Assembly (NCBI RefSeq): GCF_003601925.1
Contig: NZ_QZWH01000020.1
Location: forward strand, 1-64,000
DNA: 64,000 bases
DNA from: Buttiauxella izardii
Lineage (GTDB): Bacteria > Pseudomonadota > Gammaproteobacteria > Enterobacterales > Enterobacteriaceae
Direction of reading: 5' to 3'
A program made the translations under genes and the position numbers. The notes under the pieces are model-generated. The model was not told the origin of the DNA. It worked only from the letters and a program-made list of their open reading frames with translations, and did no database searches. Below are positions 45,003 through 55,013 of this stretch, one piece after another; positions within the stretch are counted from its first letter, which is position 1; each line of letters begins with the position of its first letter.

Positions 45003-46781
45003 TCAGCGTGGCGTTTGCGTCGCAGGTTTGAGTATCGCCTTCACTTCATCAATTCGCGCACTGCGTTTGAGGGCGTATCCGACGATAAACACCACTGCGG
45101 CGCAGGCCAGGAACAGCAGGCGGCCCCACATTGGGTTGGGAATCAGCATCATCAGAGACAAACCCGCTGCCATGTAGATGGTCAGGTCGCCCAGCTTGTT
45201 ACGCTGCATGCGGTCAACGATGTCTTGCTCGCTGTCTTCGACACACTCGGTTTCGATATCTTTAAAGAACGCATCGGTTGCGGCGACGTTTTTGTCAGCC
45301 TGCGGCTTATAGAACAGCGCGCTCAGGCAGAAGAAGCCGCCGGTCAGCACCAGATGTGCCACGATTGGAATGATGGTTTTCAGCTCGCTCACTTCACGGC
45401 CAGTCAGTGTTTCAACGCCGAACCAGGACATGACGTACTGCGGTGTGAACACATCAACCACCATCCACGAGACGCCCAGACCGAATACCACGGTTGCCCA
45501 CGGAGCCCAGGAAGGCGTTCTGCGAATCAGCATACCGAAGAACAATGGCACCAGAATCGGCGATTGCAGCAGGGTCGCGACTTGCATCATCAGGTCGAAC
45601 AGGCTGAGGTGTTTGAGCGAGTTAAAGAACTGCGCCATAAAGATAACCAGCAAGCCGTTGACCAGGCAGGCGATTTGGCCTGCACGCAGTTGCTCTTTGT
45701 CGGTTGCTTTGCCTTTACGCACAATCGTGGCGTAGAAGCTGCGCACGAAGATGCCGGAGTTACGGTTAAGTGCGGAATCCATTGAAGACATGGTGGCGGC
45801 GAACAGGCCCGCCATCAGCAGTCCCACAGTGCCCAGCGGCATGGCTTCACGGGCAAACACCAGGTAAACCGCATCACGGGCTTTCGCACCCAGCTCTGGA
45901 TATTGTGCGCCCGCATTCGGGTACAAAATCGCCGTCGCCCACGGTGGAATAAACCAAATCACCGCGCCAACCAACATCATTAGCAGCGCCATCAGCGCCG
46001 CTTTGCTGGCGTTTTTGGAGTCTTTAGCATTCAGGAAACGATAAGATTCCTGCATGTTGTTAATACTTTGCAGCTGTTTAACAACGAAGAACAGGAAGGT
46101 GCCGACCATCAATAACGGGTAATTCATGTCCGGGCCAGTGAAGAAGCCGGATGGGAATTCCGTCACGATGTTTGCCGGGCCGCCGACTGCCCAAAGAGCG
46201 ACAACGGCGCAAGCCACGGAAATCACGGCGATCACCAGCGTCTGAATAAAGTCAGATGCCACCACGCCCCAGGCGCCACTGAGCATTGAAATCGCCAGCA
46301 CCGCGAGGCCGGTAATCCAGATAGTGGTGATGATATCGGCGTTAAACACGGCGGAAGCAAACACGCCCAGGCCGTTTAACCACACGCCTGCGTTAATCAC
46401 GCTCAGCGGGATAATCACCCAGGTAAAGAACTGCTCGTTGACTGGGCCAAAACGGCGACGAACCGCTTCAGTTGGGGTATCCACGCGCATTTGACGGAAG
46501 CGGCGAGCGAAGTATGCCCACGCAAAAAGATAAGCCACCATGTTGCCGATAAACACCGCCAGCACTGCGAAGCCATCGGTAAAGGCTTTGCCCGCCGCGC
46601 CGGTAAAGGTCCAGGCGGAGAATTGCGTCATAAATGCGGTTGCGCCAACCATCCACCACAGCATCTTGCCGCCGCCGCGGAAATAATCGCTGGTACTGTT
46701 GTTCGCCATTTTTTTAAATATCAGGCTTATGGCGACCATTAATAAAAAATAGCCCGCTATTACTATGTAGTCGTAAGACAT
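45003..46781 (-). CDS. Sodium/solute symporter, SSS family
   Basis: This inner-membrane symporter has 592 residues and about 14 hydrophobic segments. The N-terminus MSYDYIVIAGYFLLMVAISL and the phrase DYFRGGGKMLWWMVGATAFM are typical of the SSS family (SGLT-like). The start at 46781 is preferred over 46814 because GGGG lies upstream and the homologous N-terminus begins MSYDY. A hydrophilic loop (about 500-545) precedes the last segments. The upstream KdgR-like palindrome suggests a substrate linked to hexuronate or ketogluconate metabolism. The substrate is not known from sequence. It is single, with its own terminator. Confidence 0.88.
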   Translation of the reverse strand: MSYDYIVIAGYFLLMVAISLIFKKMANNSTSDYFRGGGKMLWWMVGATAFMTQFSAWTFTGAAGKAFTDGFAVLAVFIGNMVAYLFAWAYFARRFRQMRVDTPTEAVRRRFGPVNEQFFTWVIIPLSVINAGVWLNGLGVFASAVFNADIITTIWITGLAVLAISMLSGAWGVVASDFIQTLVIAVISVACAVVALWAVGGPANIVTEFPSGFFTGPDMNYPLLMVGTFLFFVVKQLQSINNMQESYRFLNAKDSKNASKAALMALLMMLVGAVIWFIPPWATAILYPNAGAQYPELGAKARDAVYLVFAREAMPLGTVGLLMAGLFAATMSSMDSALNRNSGIFVRSFYATIVRKGKATDKEQLRAGQIACLVNGLLVIFMAQFFNSLKHLSLFDLMMQVATLLQSPILVPLFFGMLIRRTPSWAPWATVVFGLGVSWMVVDVFTPQYVMSWFGVETLTGREVSELKTIIPIVAHLVLTGGFFCLSALFYKPQADKNVAATDAFFKDIETECVEDSEQDIVDRMQRNKLGDLTIYMAAGLSLMMLIPNPMWGRLLFLACAAVVFIVGYALKRSARIDEVKAILKPATQTPR

Positions 46782-46845
46782 ATGAGTGCCCCATGTCCGT
46801 ATGGTTAGAATCAATTGGAAAGATTAAAACACGGCACTCATATAA

Positions 46846-46864
46846 CTTGAAATAACGTTTCAAT
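46846..46864. promoter_or_regulatory. KdgR-like box upstream of the symporter
   Basis: TTGAAATAACGTTTCAA at 46847-46863 is a palindrome (TTGAAA-N5-TTTCAA). Over 19 positions it fits all but three of the specified bases of the KdgR consensus AATRAAAYNNYRTTTYATT. A second TTGAAATAACG (46871-46881) follows 24 bp on. KdgR represses pectin and hexuronate catabolic genes in enterobacteria. Confidence 0.5.
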
Positions 46865-47024
46865 CTTTATTTGAAATAACGGAGGGAGATCATGTTTTAG
46901 GATTAATCCGGGGTGGTGAAGAAGTTATGTTGCGTAAATGTTGGCGGAAAATTGGGATTTCTCCGCTGTTGAGGATCAGGGCTTTTTCTTATCGTTTAGC
47001 GAATCATTATCATGAGATGGCTTT

Positions 47025-47369
47025 ATGAATCGATACTCCACAGTACTGCTGCTCGGCACCCTGACGCTGTCCACCATCGCCCACGCCGACGCGCTCGATG
47101 GCCTGTTTGACAACTCGATTGTGGGGTCGATTTCGCAGGCGATAAACGACGCCTATAAGCCAGCCGACAGCCGTGACGATGACCGCGATGATAACCGTTG
47201 GGATGAACAGGACAGGAACCGCAACGACGATAGCCGCCGTCAGTATGAAGACCGCCATCGCCAGCTTGAAGACCGACGCCACCAGCTCGATGACCAGCAG
47301 CGCCAGTTAGACGATCAGCGCCGCCAGCTTGAGGAAGATGAGCGACGCCTGGATGATGATTACCGGTAA
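47025..47369 (+). CDS. yjdP: YjdP-like periplasmic coiled-coil protein
   Basis: This 114-residue exported protein has a signal peptide (cleavage after IAHA). After IVGSISQAINDAYKP it is almost all Asp, Arg, Gln and Glu, with repeats of RRQLDDQ/RRQLEED that should form a charged coiled coil. It matches E. coli YjdP in layout and repeats. The function is unknown. In E. coli yjdP lies beside the phn operon, but here it is next to lysC and about 11 kb from phnP. The final DDDYR matches the E. coli ending. Confidence 0.82.
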   Translation: MNRYSTVLLLGTLTLSTIAHADALDGLFDNSIVGSISQAINDAYKPADSRDDDRDDNRWDEQDRNRNDDSRRQYEDRHRQLEDRRHQLDDQQRQLDDQRRQLEEDERRLDDDYR

Positions 47370-47395
47370 CGACTAAAAAGTGTGGTGCACTGTTT

Positions 47396-47426
47396 TGTCG
47401 GATGACGCTGCGCTTATCCGACCTAC
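47396..47426. repeat. REP palindrome
   Basis: TGTCGGATGACGCTGCGC with TTATCCGACCTAC is a REP hairpin between the convergent yjdP-like and lysC genes. Confidence 0.88.
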
Positions 47427-47455
47427 AAACTGACCTGGTCGGCGTCATCCACCAT

Positions 47456-48811
47456 TTACTCGAACAAATTATGATGCAGCTTCTGCACGACTTTTTCTGC
47501 GTCGTCGCCCGGCACCAGGAAGCACAGGTTATAGCTCGATGCGCCGTAGCAAATCATGCGGATATTGAACGGTTCGAGCACGCCAAACACCTCTTTGCCC
47601 ACGCCGCAGGCTTTCGACAGTTGATTACCGATGATGGCCACCAGCGCGAGATTTTCTTCCACTTCCACGCGGCACAATGACGAAAGTTCGGTCAGCAATG
47701 ACGTCGTCAACAGGCTGTCGGATGTAGATGTCGAACCGGTGGTGTCGAGCGTCAGCGCGACGCTGACTTCAGATGTCGTCACCAAATCAACAGACACATT
47801 ATGCTGCGCCAGAATGTTGAACACTTCCGCCAGGAAACCGTGGGAGTGCAGCATGCTCATGCTGTGAAGCGTCACCAGCGTTTGCTTGCGACGAACAGCC
47901 AGCGCACGGAACAGCGGCGGGTTATCTGTATGGTTACAAACCAATGTGCCACCGGCTTTCGGATCTTTACTGGAACCCACAAACACCGGAATACCGCAGC
48001 GCACCGCAGGCAATAATGTCGCCGGATGCAGCACTTTTGCGCCGAATGTCGCCATTTCTGCCGCTTCTTCAAAGGCAATTTTGTCGATGCGTTTTGCCGC
48101 TGGCACCATGCGTGGGTCGGTGGTGTAAATGCCCGGCACGTCCGTCCAGATATCGACACGGCTGGCATGTAACGCTTCGCCCAACAACGCAGCGGTATAG
48201 TCGCTGCCGCCACGGCCCAGCGTGGTGGTGCGGCCTTTCGATTCGCTACCGATAAAGCCCTGGGTAATCACCAGCGATTGCTCCAGACGCGGGGCGAGCT
48301 GTTGGCTTGCCAGTTCCGTAAGCGTAGCGACGTCCGGTTCTGCGCGGCCAAAACGGTCGTTGGTGCGCATAATTTTGCGGATATCGAACCACTGTGCGTC
48401 GACATTGCGCTCGCGCAGGATTTCCACAAACAGCAGCGTGGACATCAATTCGCCGTGGCTGACCAGTTCGTCAGTTAATGCGGTTGAGGTCGCCAGCGAA
48501 GCCGCTTCTGCCAGAGTGGTGATGTTTTCGAGTAGACGCTCGACTTCTTCGCGGATGATTTGCGGGTTAGCCAAACGTTCGACAATGTCGTATTGAATTT
48601 TGCGAATCGCATCGAGCTTAACAAAACGCTCTGTAGCTTCCAGTCCGCCTGCCAGTGCAACCAGCAAATTGGTGATACCGGCAGAGGCGGAAAGAACGAC
48701 AACGCGAACGTTTTCATCAGACAGCACCACGTCGGCGCTGCGGTTCATTGCGTCGTAGTCAGCTACGCTTGTGCCGCCAAATTTGGCAATAACGGTTTGT
48801 GGATAGGACAT
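47456..48811 (-). CDS. lysC: Lysine-sensitive aspartokinase III
   Basis: LysC phosphorylates aspartate, the first step towards lysine, threonine, methionine and diaminopimelate. The 451-residue product matches E. coli LysC (449). The kinase domain starts VIAKFGGTSVADYDAM and has GFIGSESKGRTTTLGRGGSDY. Two ACT domains (about 310-450) bind lysine and inhibit the enzyme. The mRNA leader holds a lysine riboswitch. The gene neighbours pgi and yjbE as in E. coli. Confidence 0.97.
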   Translation of the reverse strand: MSYPQTVIAKFGGTSVADYDAMNRSADVVLSDENVRVVVLSASAGITNLLVALAGGLEATERFVKLDAIRKIQYDIVERLANPQIIREEVERLLENITTLAEAASLATSTALTDELVSHGELMSTLLFVEILRERNVDAQWFDIRKIMRTNDRFGRAEPDVATLTELASQQLAPRLEQSLVITQGFIGSESKGRTTTLGRGGSDYTAALLGEALHASRVDIWTDVPGIYTTDPRMVPAAKRIDKIAFEEAAEMATFGAKVLHPATLLPAVRCGIPVFVGSSKDPKAGGTLVCNHTDNPPLFRALAVRRKQTLVTLHSMSMLHSHGFLAEVFNILAQHNVSVDLVTTSEVSVALTLDTTGSTSTSDSLLTTSLLTELSSLCRVEVEENLALVAIIGNQLSKACGVGKEVFGVLEPFNIRMICYGASSYNLCFLVPGDDAEKVVQKLHHNLFE

Positions 48812-48928
48812 TACGGTACAGCCTCGTGTCAGGGAGCCATAGTTATGGCAAAAAATTAATCAGCCTTGGCACAAGGGAAGAGCGGGATACGGGGCAGACG
48901 TAGAATAGAAACTCTGAACTACGATACA

Positions 48929-49140
48929 CCCAGAAGCGCCCCACCTTGTCTCCCCGCTTTCTTTGCGAAATTGGGGATTTTGGAGCATCAATATGCTCCT
49001 GGTGACAGCCCAAGGGATTCAGCCCCCGTGGCCGATAACACACGCTGCCATACGCATATTACCTCGGCGCCGCTCCCCCTCCTGTGTCGTCTGCGGATTG
49101 GCTCCTCAAACACGATACCTGGGCGGCGCGCCTCTTCTGG
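48929..49140 (-). promoter_or_regulatory. Lysine riboswitch (L box) of lysC
   Basis: The leader matches the E. coli lysC riboswitch segment by segment: CCAGAAGAGGCGC at the 5' end, GAGGAGCCAATCC, GCCGAGGTAA, GGGGGCTGAATCCC, TGTCACCAGGAGC and GCGCTTCTGGGTG closing stem P1. Lysine binding represses translation and exposes the RNA to cleavage in E. coli. About 117 bases separate it from the lysC start. Confidence 0.95.
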
Positions 49141-49195
49141 CTTACTCACAAGTGAGCAAGTAGCCGTATAGAAATAAAATTTTATGCGTCAGATG

Positions 49196-51001
49196 TCAAC
49201 GCCTGGAAGCCGGGGATTTGTCTGTCTGCACCAGTGCAATCAAGGTACAAGGCAATGTTGGTGTCGTTTTACCGTTTATCGCCACAGTTTTTCCTTCTTC
49301 CAGACGGGCAAAAAGTGGCACTACGCCGCGATTTTTCTCCAGATATTCCAGCCAGCCAAAATTTTCATTCAGACGAGTCGCTTTAATGGTCGCGCCTTTG
49401 GCTAACAGACTGCTCAAACTACTCCAGGTGACTTCTTCTGGAAAAAGTTTCTCATGGCGACGAAAACGCGCACTTTCATTGCTGCTGCGCCCCTTTAAAG
49501 CGGAACCGGAACGGATGGCGAAAACCTTATCGTTGCCAAAAATATGGCTGAAGTGATAAACCGCCAACGCGTTTTGATGGCGGTTTGGCGAGAGTGCGAG
49601 CACCTGTGCGATGTTGCTCAAATCGATCACGTTTTCCGCATGTTCTGACCACGCATTGCCATAATAAGCCGGTAGCCCTTCCATGCGCGCCAGGCGGTAA
49701 TATTCCCAGCTATTATCGGTGAGGATCACCGGAATATTTTGTTTCACCAGTGCGTGAGCCAGGGTGCGCGCCACCGTGTTTGCGCCAATAATCAGCACGC
49801 CTTCCGGTTTGCGTTGCTGCACGCCGAGCCATCTTGCCAGCGGGCCGCTGGTCAGACTTTGCAGCACCACGGTGCCAATAATAATGGCGAACACCACGCT
49901 TACTAATTTATCGGCGCCTTCAAAACCGCTTTTTTGCAGCGTCAGGGCGAATAACGAACTCACCGCCGCCGCCACAATCCCGCGCGGGGAAATCCAGCTC
50001 AGCAGCAACTTTTCGCGCAGGGTTAACGACGATCCGAGAGTAGAAATTGCGATACACAACGGGCGGGCGACAAACTGAATCACCAGCAGCAAAACTACCA
50101 GCGGCCAGCCCATCGCCAGCACGCCGTAAATATCCAGACGTGCCGCCAGAATAATAAACAGCGCCGAAATCAGGATCGCCGACAGCTCTTCTTTGAAGGC
50201 GACGATATCGCTGACATCCACATCGCGCATATTCGCCAGCCAGATGCCGAGCACCGTCACCGCCAGTAAACCTGATTCATCCGCCAGCGAGTTTGACAGG
50301 CCGAACGTCAGCAACACCACCGCCAGCACGGCAAAGTTTTGTAGATAAGCCGGGAACCACACGCGCTTTAACGCCGTGCCAAGCAGCCAGCCAAAAAGCC
50401 CGCCGCAGGCTAAACCGACCACCACCGTCTGGGCGAAGATAATCAGCAAATGCAGATTGGAACCCGCTTCCTGTTGCAGCGTTATAAATTCGAAAACCAA
50501 TAACGTGAAGATCGCCCCAACCGGGTCGATAACAATCCCTTCCCAGCGCAGCACCTGGTTTATCGCCGCGTTCGGGCGCACCACGCGCATCAGCGGGGCG
50601 ATTACCGTTGGGCCAGTCACCACCGTCACCGCACCCACCAGCGCGGCAAGTTCCGGTTGTAAACCCAGCAGCCACCAGCAGGCGAGGCTAATCACGCCGA
50701 AAGTCGCCAGCATGCCGATGCTCACCAGGTTGCGCACCACGCCGCCTAAACCGCGAATTTCATCAAAACGCAGCGTTAGCGCACCTTCGAACAAAATAAT
50801 CGCCACCGCGAGGGAAACAATAGGAAACAGCAGCTCGCCAAAAAGCTGATCGGGGTTAAGCACATGGGTGAACGGGCCGAGAATCAAGCCGAATAACAGT
50901 AAAGGCAGAATCGCCGGAAGCCGGATTGCCCACGCCAGCCACTGCGCCGCCAGCGAGCTAATCGTAATAATGACTAACAAAAGGGGGACGGACAGTTCCA
51001 T
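49196..51001 (-). CDS. CPA1 sodium/proton antiporter with TrkA-N domain
   Basis: This NhaP-type cation:proton antiporter has 601 residues. The membrane part (1-400, about 12 segments) has ILFEGALTLRFDEIRG, VVTGPTVIAPL, EGIVIDPVGAI and SWISPRGIVAAAV, the conserved CPA1 transport motifs, including the Asp pair. The C-terminal 200 residues form a Rossmann-like TrkA-N/RCK domain (GVLIIGANTVARTLAHALV) that should gate transport by binding nucleotide. It expels Na+ or K+ in exchange for protons at high pH or high salt. It stands between the lysC riboswitch and pgi, and pgi diverges from it. Confidence 0.9.
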   Translation of the reverse strand: MELSVPLLLVIITISSLAAQWLAWAIRLPAILPLLLFGLILGPFTHVLNPDQLFGELLFPIVSLAVAIILFEGALTLRFDEIRGLGGVVRNLVSIGMLATFGVISLACWWLLGLQPELAALVGAVTVVTGPTVIAPLMRVVRPNAAINQVLRWEGIVIDPVGAIFTLLVFEFITLQQEAGSNLHLLIIFAQTVVVGLACGGLFGWLLGTALKRVWFPAYLQNFAVLAVVLLTFGLSNSLADESGLLAVTVLGIWLANMRDVDVSDIVAFKEELSAILISALFIILAARLDIYGVLAMGWPLVVLLLVIQFVARPLCIAISTLGSSLTLREKLLLSWISPRGIVAAAVSSLFALTLQKSGFEGADKLVSVVFAIIIGTVVLQSLTSGPLARWLGVQQRKPEGVLIIGANTVARTLAHALVKQNIPVILTDNSWEYYRLARMEGLPAYYGNAWSEHAENVIDLSNIAQVLALSPNRHQNALAVYHFSHIFGNDKVFAIRSGSALKGRSSNESARFRRHEKLFPEEVTWSSLSSLLAKGATIKATRLNENFGWLEYLEKNRGVVPLFARLEEGKTVAINGKTTPTLPCTLIALVQTDKSPASRR

Positions 51002-51212
51002 AAAATTTTTACCTTACCTGGTTTACAGCGCCATACTGTTTTTCTCAGTGTAGACGCCGCTTCGGCTGGCGCGGATGGACACGATCATTTTTTCACTTAC
51101 GCATAATCTGAAACGGTTTTCCCGATGCAACGGGAGAAAAATCATCACAAATCCCGTTTTGTGGATATACAATTGACCGCAGTCACAGTTCTCAAATCAA
51201 AAGGGTATCGCT
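51002..51212. promoter_or_regulatory. Divergent gap holding the pgi promoter
   Basis: An inverted repeat TTTTCCCG/CGGGAGAAAA (51117-51139) lies between the antiporter and pgi starts, about 75 bases before pgi. A purine-rich AAAAGGG precedes the pgi ATG. No confident -10/-35 pair was assigned. Confidence 0.35.
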
Positions 51213-52862
<1,650 letters not shown>

Positions 52863-52882
52863 TTAACGTCTGGAATTAAATA

Positions 52883-52910
52883 TAAGCCGACCTTATGGTC
52901 GGCTTATTTA
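52883..52910 (+). terminator. Intrinsic terminator of pgi
   Basis: AAGCCGACC-TTAT-GGTCGGCTT is a perfect 9-bp stem followed by ATTTATTTA. It is 20 bases past the pgi stop. Confidence 0.85.
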
Positions 52911-53233
52911 TTTAAATAAGATAATTCCCCTTGCCCCGTAAATAGCCTAATTTCCCGGCGTGAGGTTAATCCTAAAAACACCTATAACCTGATAATTCAG
53001 CGGGTTTACTTTCGGATTAATTAGATTATATTTCCGCTTGATTATATTTTAACTGTCTGTTTTTTATCATCTAAATGAAATGACGATATTGCCAATATTG
53101 TTATACTTCCATTTATCTTAAAGCTCCCTCCTTATTCCACGTTGCGGTCTGTCGCTATTACTTGTTGTGTATACTCGAAAGCGCCTGAAATTCTTTTGGG
53201 CAACCTCCATTCATTCAATGAAGGGAAATTGTT
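52911..53233. other. AT-rich gap upstream of yjbEFGH
   Basis: No gene is seen in this 323-bp stretch. It must hold the yjbE promoter. The E. coli operon is controlled by the Rcs phosphorelay, but I could not find a convincing RcsAB box here. AATGAAGGGAAATTGTT gives yjbE a good AGGG ribosome site. Confidence 0.5.
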
Positions 53234-53479
53234 ATGAAAAAAGTTCTTTATGGCGCTTTCGCCATATTCACGCTGGCAGCGGCTGGCGCGGCAAATGCTG
53301 ACCCGATTTCTGTGGGTGAAGCAGCTGGCGCACAAGCTACTTCTGTGTCCGCAGGTAGTTCTACTGCGACCAGCGCCAGCACTGTCGGGTCGGCAGTGGG
53401 TGTAGCACTGGCTGCAACCGGTGGTGGCGACGGTTCCAATACCGGGACCACAACCACCACGACGACCAGCACCCAGTAA
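53234..53479 (+). CDS. yjbE: Exported protein YjbE
   Basis: YjbE is a small exported protein (81 residues) of the yjbEFGH exopolysaccharide operon. The signal peptide ends ANA, and the mature part is composed almost only of Ala, Gly, Ser and Thr. It ends in a run of Thr ([12 protein letters not shown]) that is identical to the E. coli protein. Its precise role is unknown. It is first in the operon and is followed by a hairpin that should raise its level above the later genes. Confidence 0.95.
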   Translation: MKKVLYGAFAIFTLAAAGAANADPISVGEAAGAQATSVSAGSSTATSASTVGSAVGVALAATGGGDGSNTGTTTTTTTSTQ

Positions 53480-53498
53480 TTCACGGGTGATTTAACTC

Positions 53499-53520
53499 TA
53501 ACCACACTTCGGTGTGGTTA
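53499..53520 (+). terminator. Partial terminator between yjbE and yjbF
   Basis: TAACCACAC-TTCG-GTGTGGTTA is a perfect 9-bp stem with a stable UUCG loop, followed only by TTTCG. It probably attenuates transcription into yjbF or protects the yjbE 3' end, and is not a full stop. Confidence 0.65.
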
Positions 53521-53541
53521 TTTCGACTCCGGGGAAACCTC

Positions 53542-54180
53542 GTGCAGCGACTCGTAATACTTCTTTCCTGCCTGTTACTTCAGGCCTGTTCCGACACCAC
53601 CAAAGGCCTGGGCTCCTCGCTCTGGCGCAGCGTTATGGGTGACGACGGCATACAGCTGACACACGACGAAATTCAAAATATGCGCTACGCCAGCCAGTAC
53701 ATGCGCATTAATAACGGCCCGCAAATCTTTGTGGTGCTGGCCTATGACGAAAACGGCCAACAAAAATGGGTGACGCAAGACCGCTCGATGATCGTCACCG
53801 AACACGGGCGCATCGTGAAAACCACCGGGCTTGGCGACAATCTCCAGCAAGTCACCAACCTGGCAAGCGACCCGCTGATCAATGCCAATCAAATTATTGA
53901 TGGCGCAAGCTGGACGCGGCAAATGGCCTGGACCGAGCACAAACAAGTGCGTATGGCGACGGCTCGTTCGACCTTCACCTGGGACGGCACCGACACGCTA
54001 AAAATCGCTGAAAGCACCACGCCGGTTCGCGTGCTGGATGAAGAAATCACCGCCGATGGCAAAAGCTGGCACAACCGCTTTTGGATTGACAGCGAAGGCC
54101 ATATCCGCCAGTCGAAACAATACCTTGGCCCAGATTATTGGCCGGTTAACACCATTTTGTTGAAGGCGGCGAAAGAATGA
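53542..54180 (+). CDS. yjbF: Lipoprotein YjbF
   Basis: YjbF is an outer-membrane lipoprotein of 212 residues, the same length as in E. coli. The signal ends in the lipobox LLLQACS, with lipidation on Cys. The body has the conserved QYMRINNGPQIFVVLAYDEN, DGASWTRQMAWTEH and WHNRFWIDSEGHIRQS regions (DUF2886-like/GfcB family). The GTG at 53542 (VQRLVILL) with GGGGA upstream is preferred. A longer frame starts at 53512. GfcB-like proteins take part in group 4 capsule or exopolysaccharide export with YjbG and YjbH. Confidence 0.95.
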   Translation: MQRLVILLSCLLLQACSDTTKGLGSSLWRSVMGDDGIQLTHDEIQNMRYASQYMRINNGPQIFVVLAYDENGQQKWVTQDRSMIVTEHGRIVKTTGLGDNLQQVTNLASDPLINANQIIDGASWTRQMAWTEHKQVRMATARSTFTWDGTDTLKIAESTTPVRVLDEEITADGKSWHNRFWIDSEGHIRQSKQYLGPDYWPVNTILLKAAKE

Positions 54181-54211
54181 AAATTAAAGCCTCGATTCGT
54201 TCTTCAAACAC

Positions 54212-54298
54212 ATGGTGGATGACGCTGCGCTTAACCACCCTACAAAAACAAAGCGTTATGAAACCGAGTAGGTCGGATAAGCGCAGCGTCATCCGACA
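54212..54298. repeat. Two REP elements at the yjbF/yjbG junction
   Basis: GGTGGATGACGCTGCGC-TTAACCACCCTAC (54213-54242) and GTAGGTCGGATAAGCG-CAGCGTCATCCGACA (54268-54298) form a BIME-like pair. The second lies inside the yjbG coding region and encodes [10 protein letters not shown]. Gene annotators that use 54177 as the start include both. Confidence 0.85.
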
Positions 54299-55013
54299 CG
54301 TTTTTGCGGCGCTCACCTTATCCACCCTACCATTCGGCGCTTACGCCGCCGGGAACGTGACCATTTACCCGCAAAATCAACAACTCACCAACGTCGAACG
54401 GCTGGCTGACTTAGTCACTCAACCTTCACTGACAAACGCCTGGTGGCCGGGTGCCGTCATCAGCGAACGCCAGGCCTCGGCAGTGGCTGAACAAAATCAC
54501 CAGAAGTTACTCGCTCAACTCAGCCAATTTGCCGCCGAAGAAAGCGGCGACGATGCGGCGGCCATCAACGGCGTGCGTCAGCAAATGCAGGCTATTCATG
54601 TCACCGGGCGGCAGTTTGTCGACCTCGACCCGGATTGGGTGCGCGTCCGACCGCGTGCCAACGTCCCGTTGCAGGGCGATTACAGCCTGTGGGCTGGCCC
54701 GCAACCGACCACCATCACACTGATGGGATTAGTCAGCTCGCCGGGGGAAAAGCCGTTTGTGGCGGGGCGCAGCGCCGATGAATATCTCGACGGCATCGAC
54801 AAACTCAGCGGTGCGGATCGCAGCTTTGCCTGGGTGATTTACCCCGACGGCAAAACGCAAAAAGCGCCCGTCGCCTACTGGAACAAGCGCCACGTCGAAC
54901 TCACTCCGGGCAGCATCCTTTTTGTCGGCTTTAGCGACCGACTTTTTAACTCTGATTTCAACGACCTGAATCAGCAAATCCTCAACTCTCTGACCCATCG
55001 GAGACCGGATTGA
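54258..55013 (+). CDS. yjbG: Exported protein YjbG with REP-coded signal peptide
   Basis: YjbG is an exported GfcC-like protein of about 251 residues, near the E. coli length of 245. The signal peptide begins [15 protein letters not shown] and has a short hydrophobic core ([15 protein letters not shown]), with cleavage after AYA. The mature part has the GfcC-type segments ([29 protein letters not shown]). The start at 54258 gives a normal signal peptide. An ATG at 54177 overlapping the yjbF stop is also open and would add 27 residues encoded partly by a REP. The gene belongs to the exopolysaccharide operon and overlaps yjbH by one base. Confidence 0.88.
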   Translation: MKPSRSDKRSVIRHVFAALTLSTLPFGAYAAGNVTIYPQNQQLTNVERLADLVTQPSLTNAWWPGAVISERQASAVAEQNHQKLLAQLSQFAAEESGDDAAAINGVRQQMQAIHVTGRQFVDLDPDWVRVRPRANVPLQGDYSLWAGPQPTTITLMGLVSSPGEKPFVAGRSADEYLDGIDKLSGADRSFAWVIYPDGKTQKAPVAYWNKRHVELTPGSILFVGFSDRLFNSDFNDLNQQILNSLTHRRPD

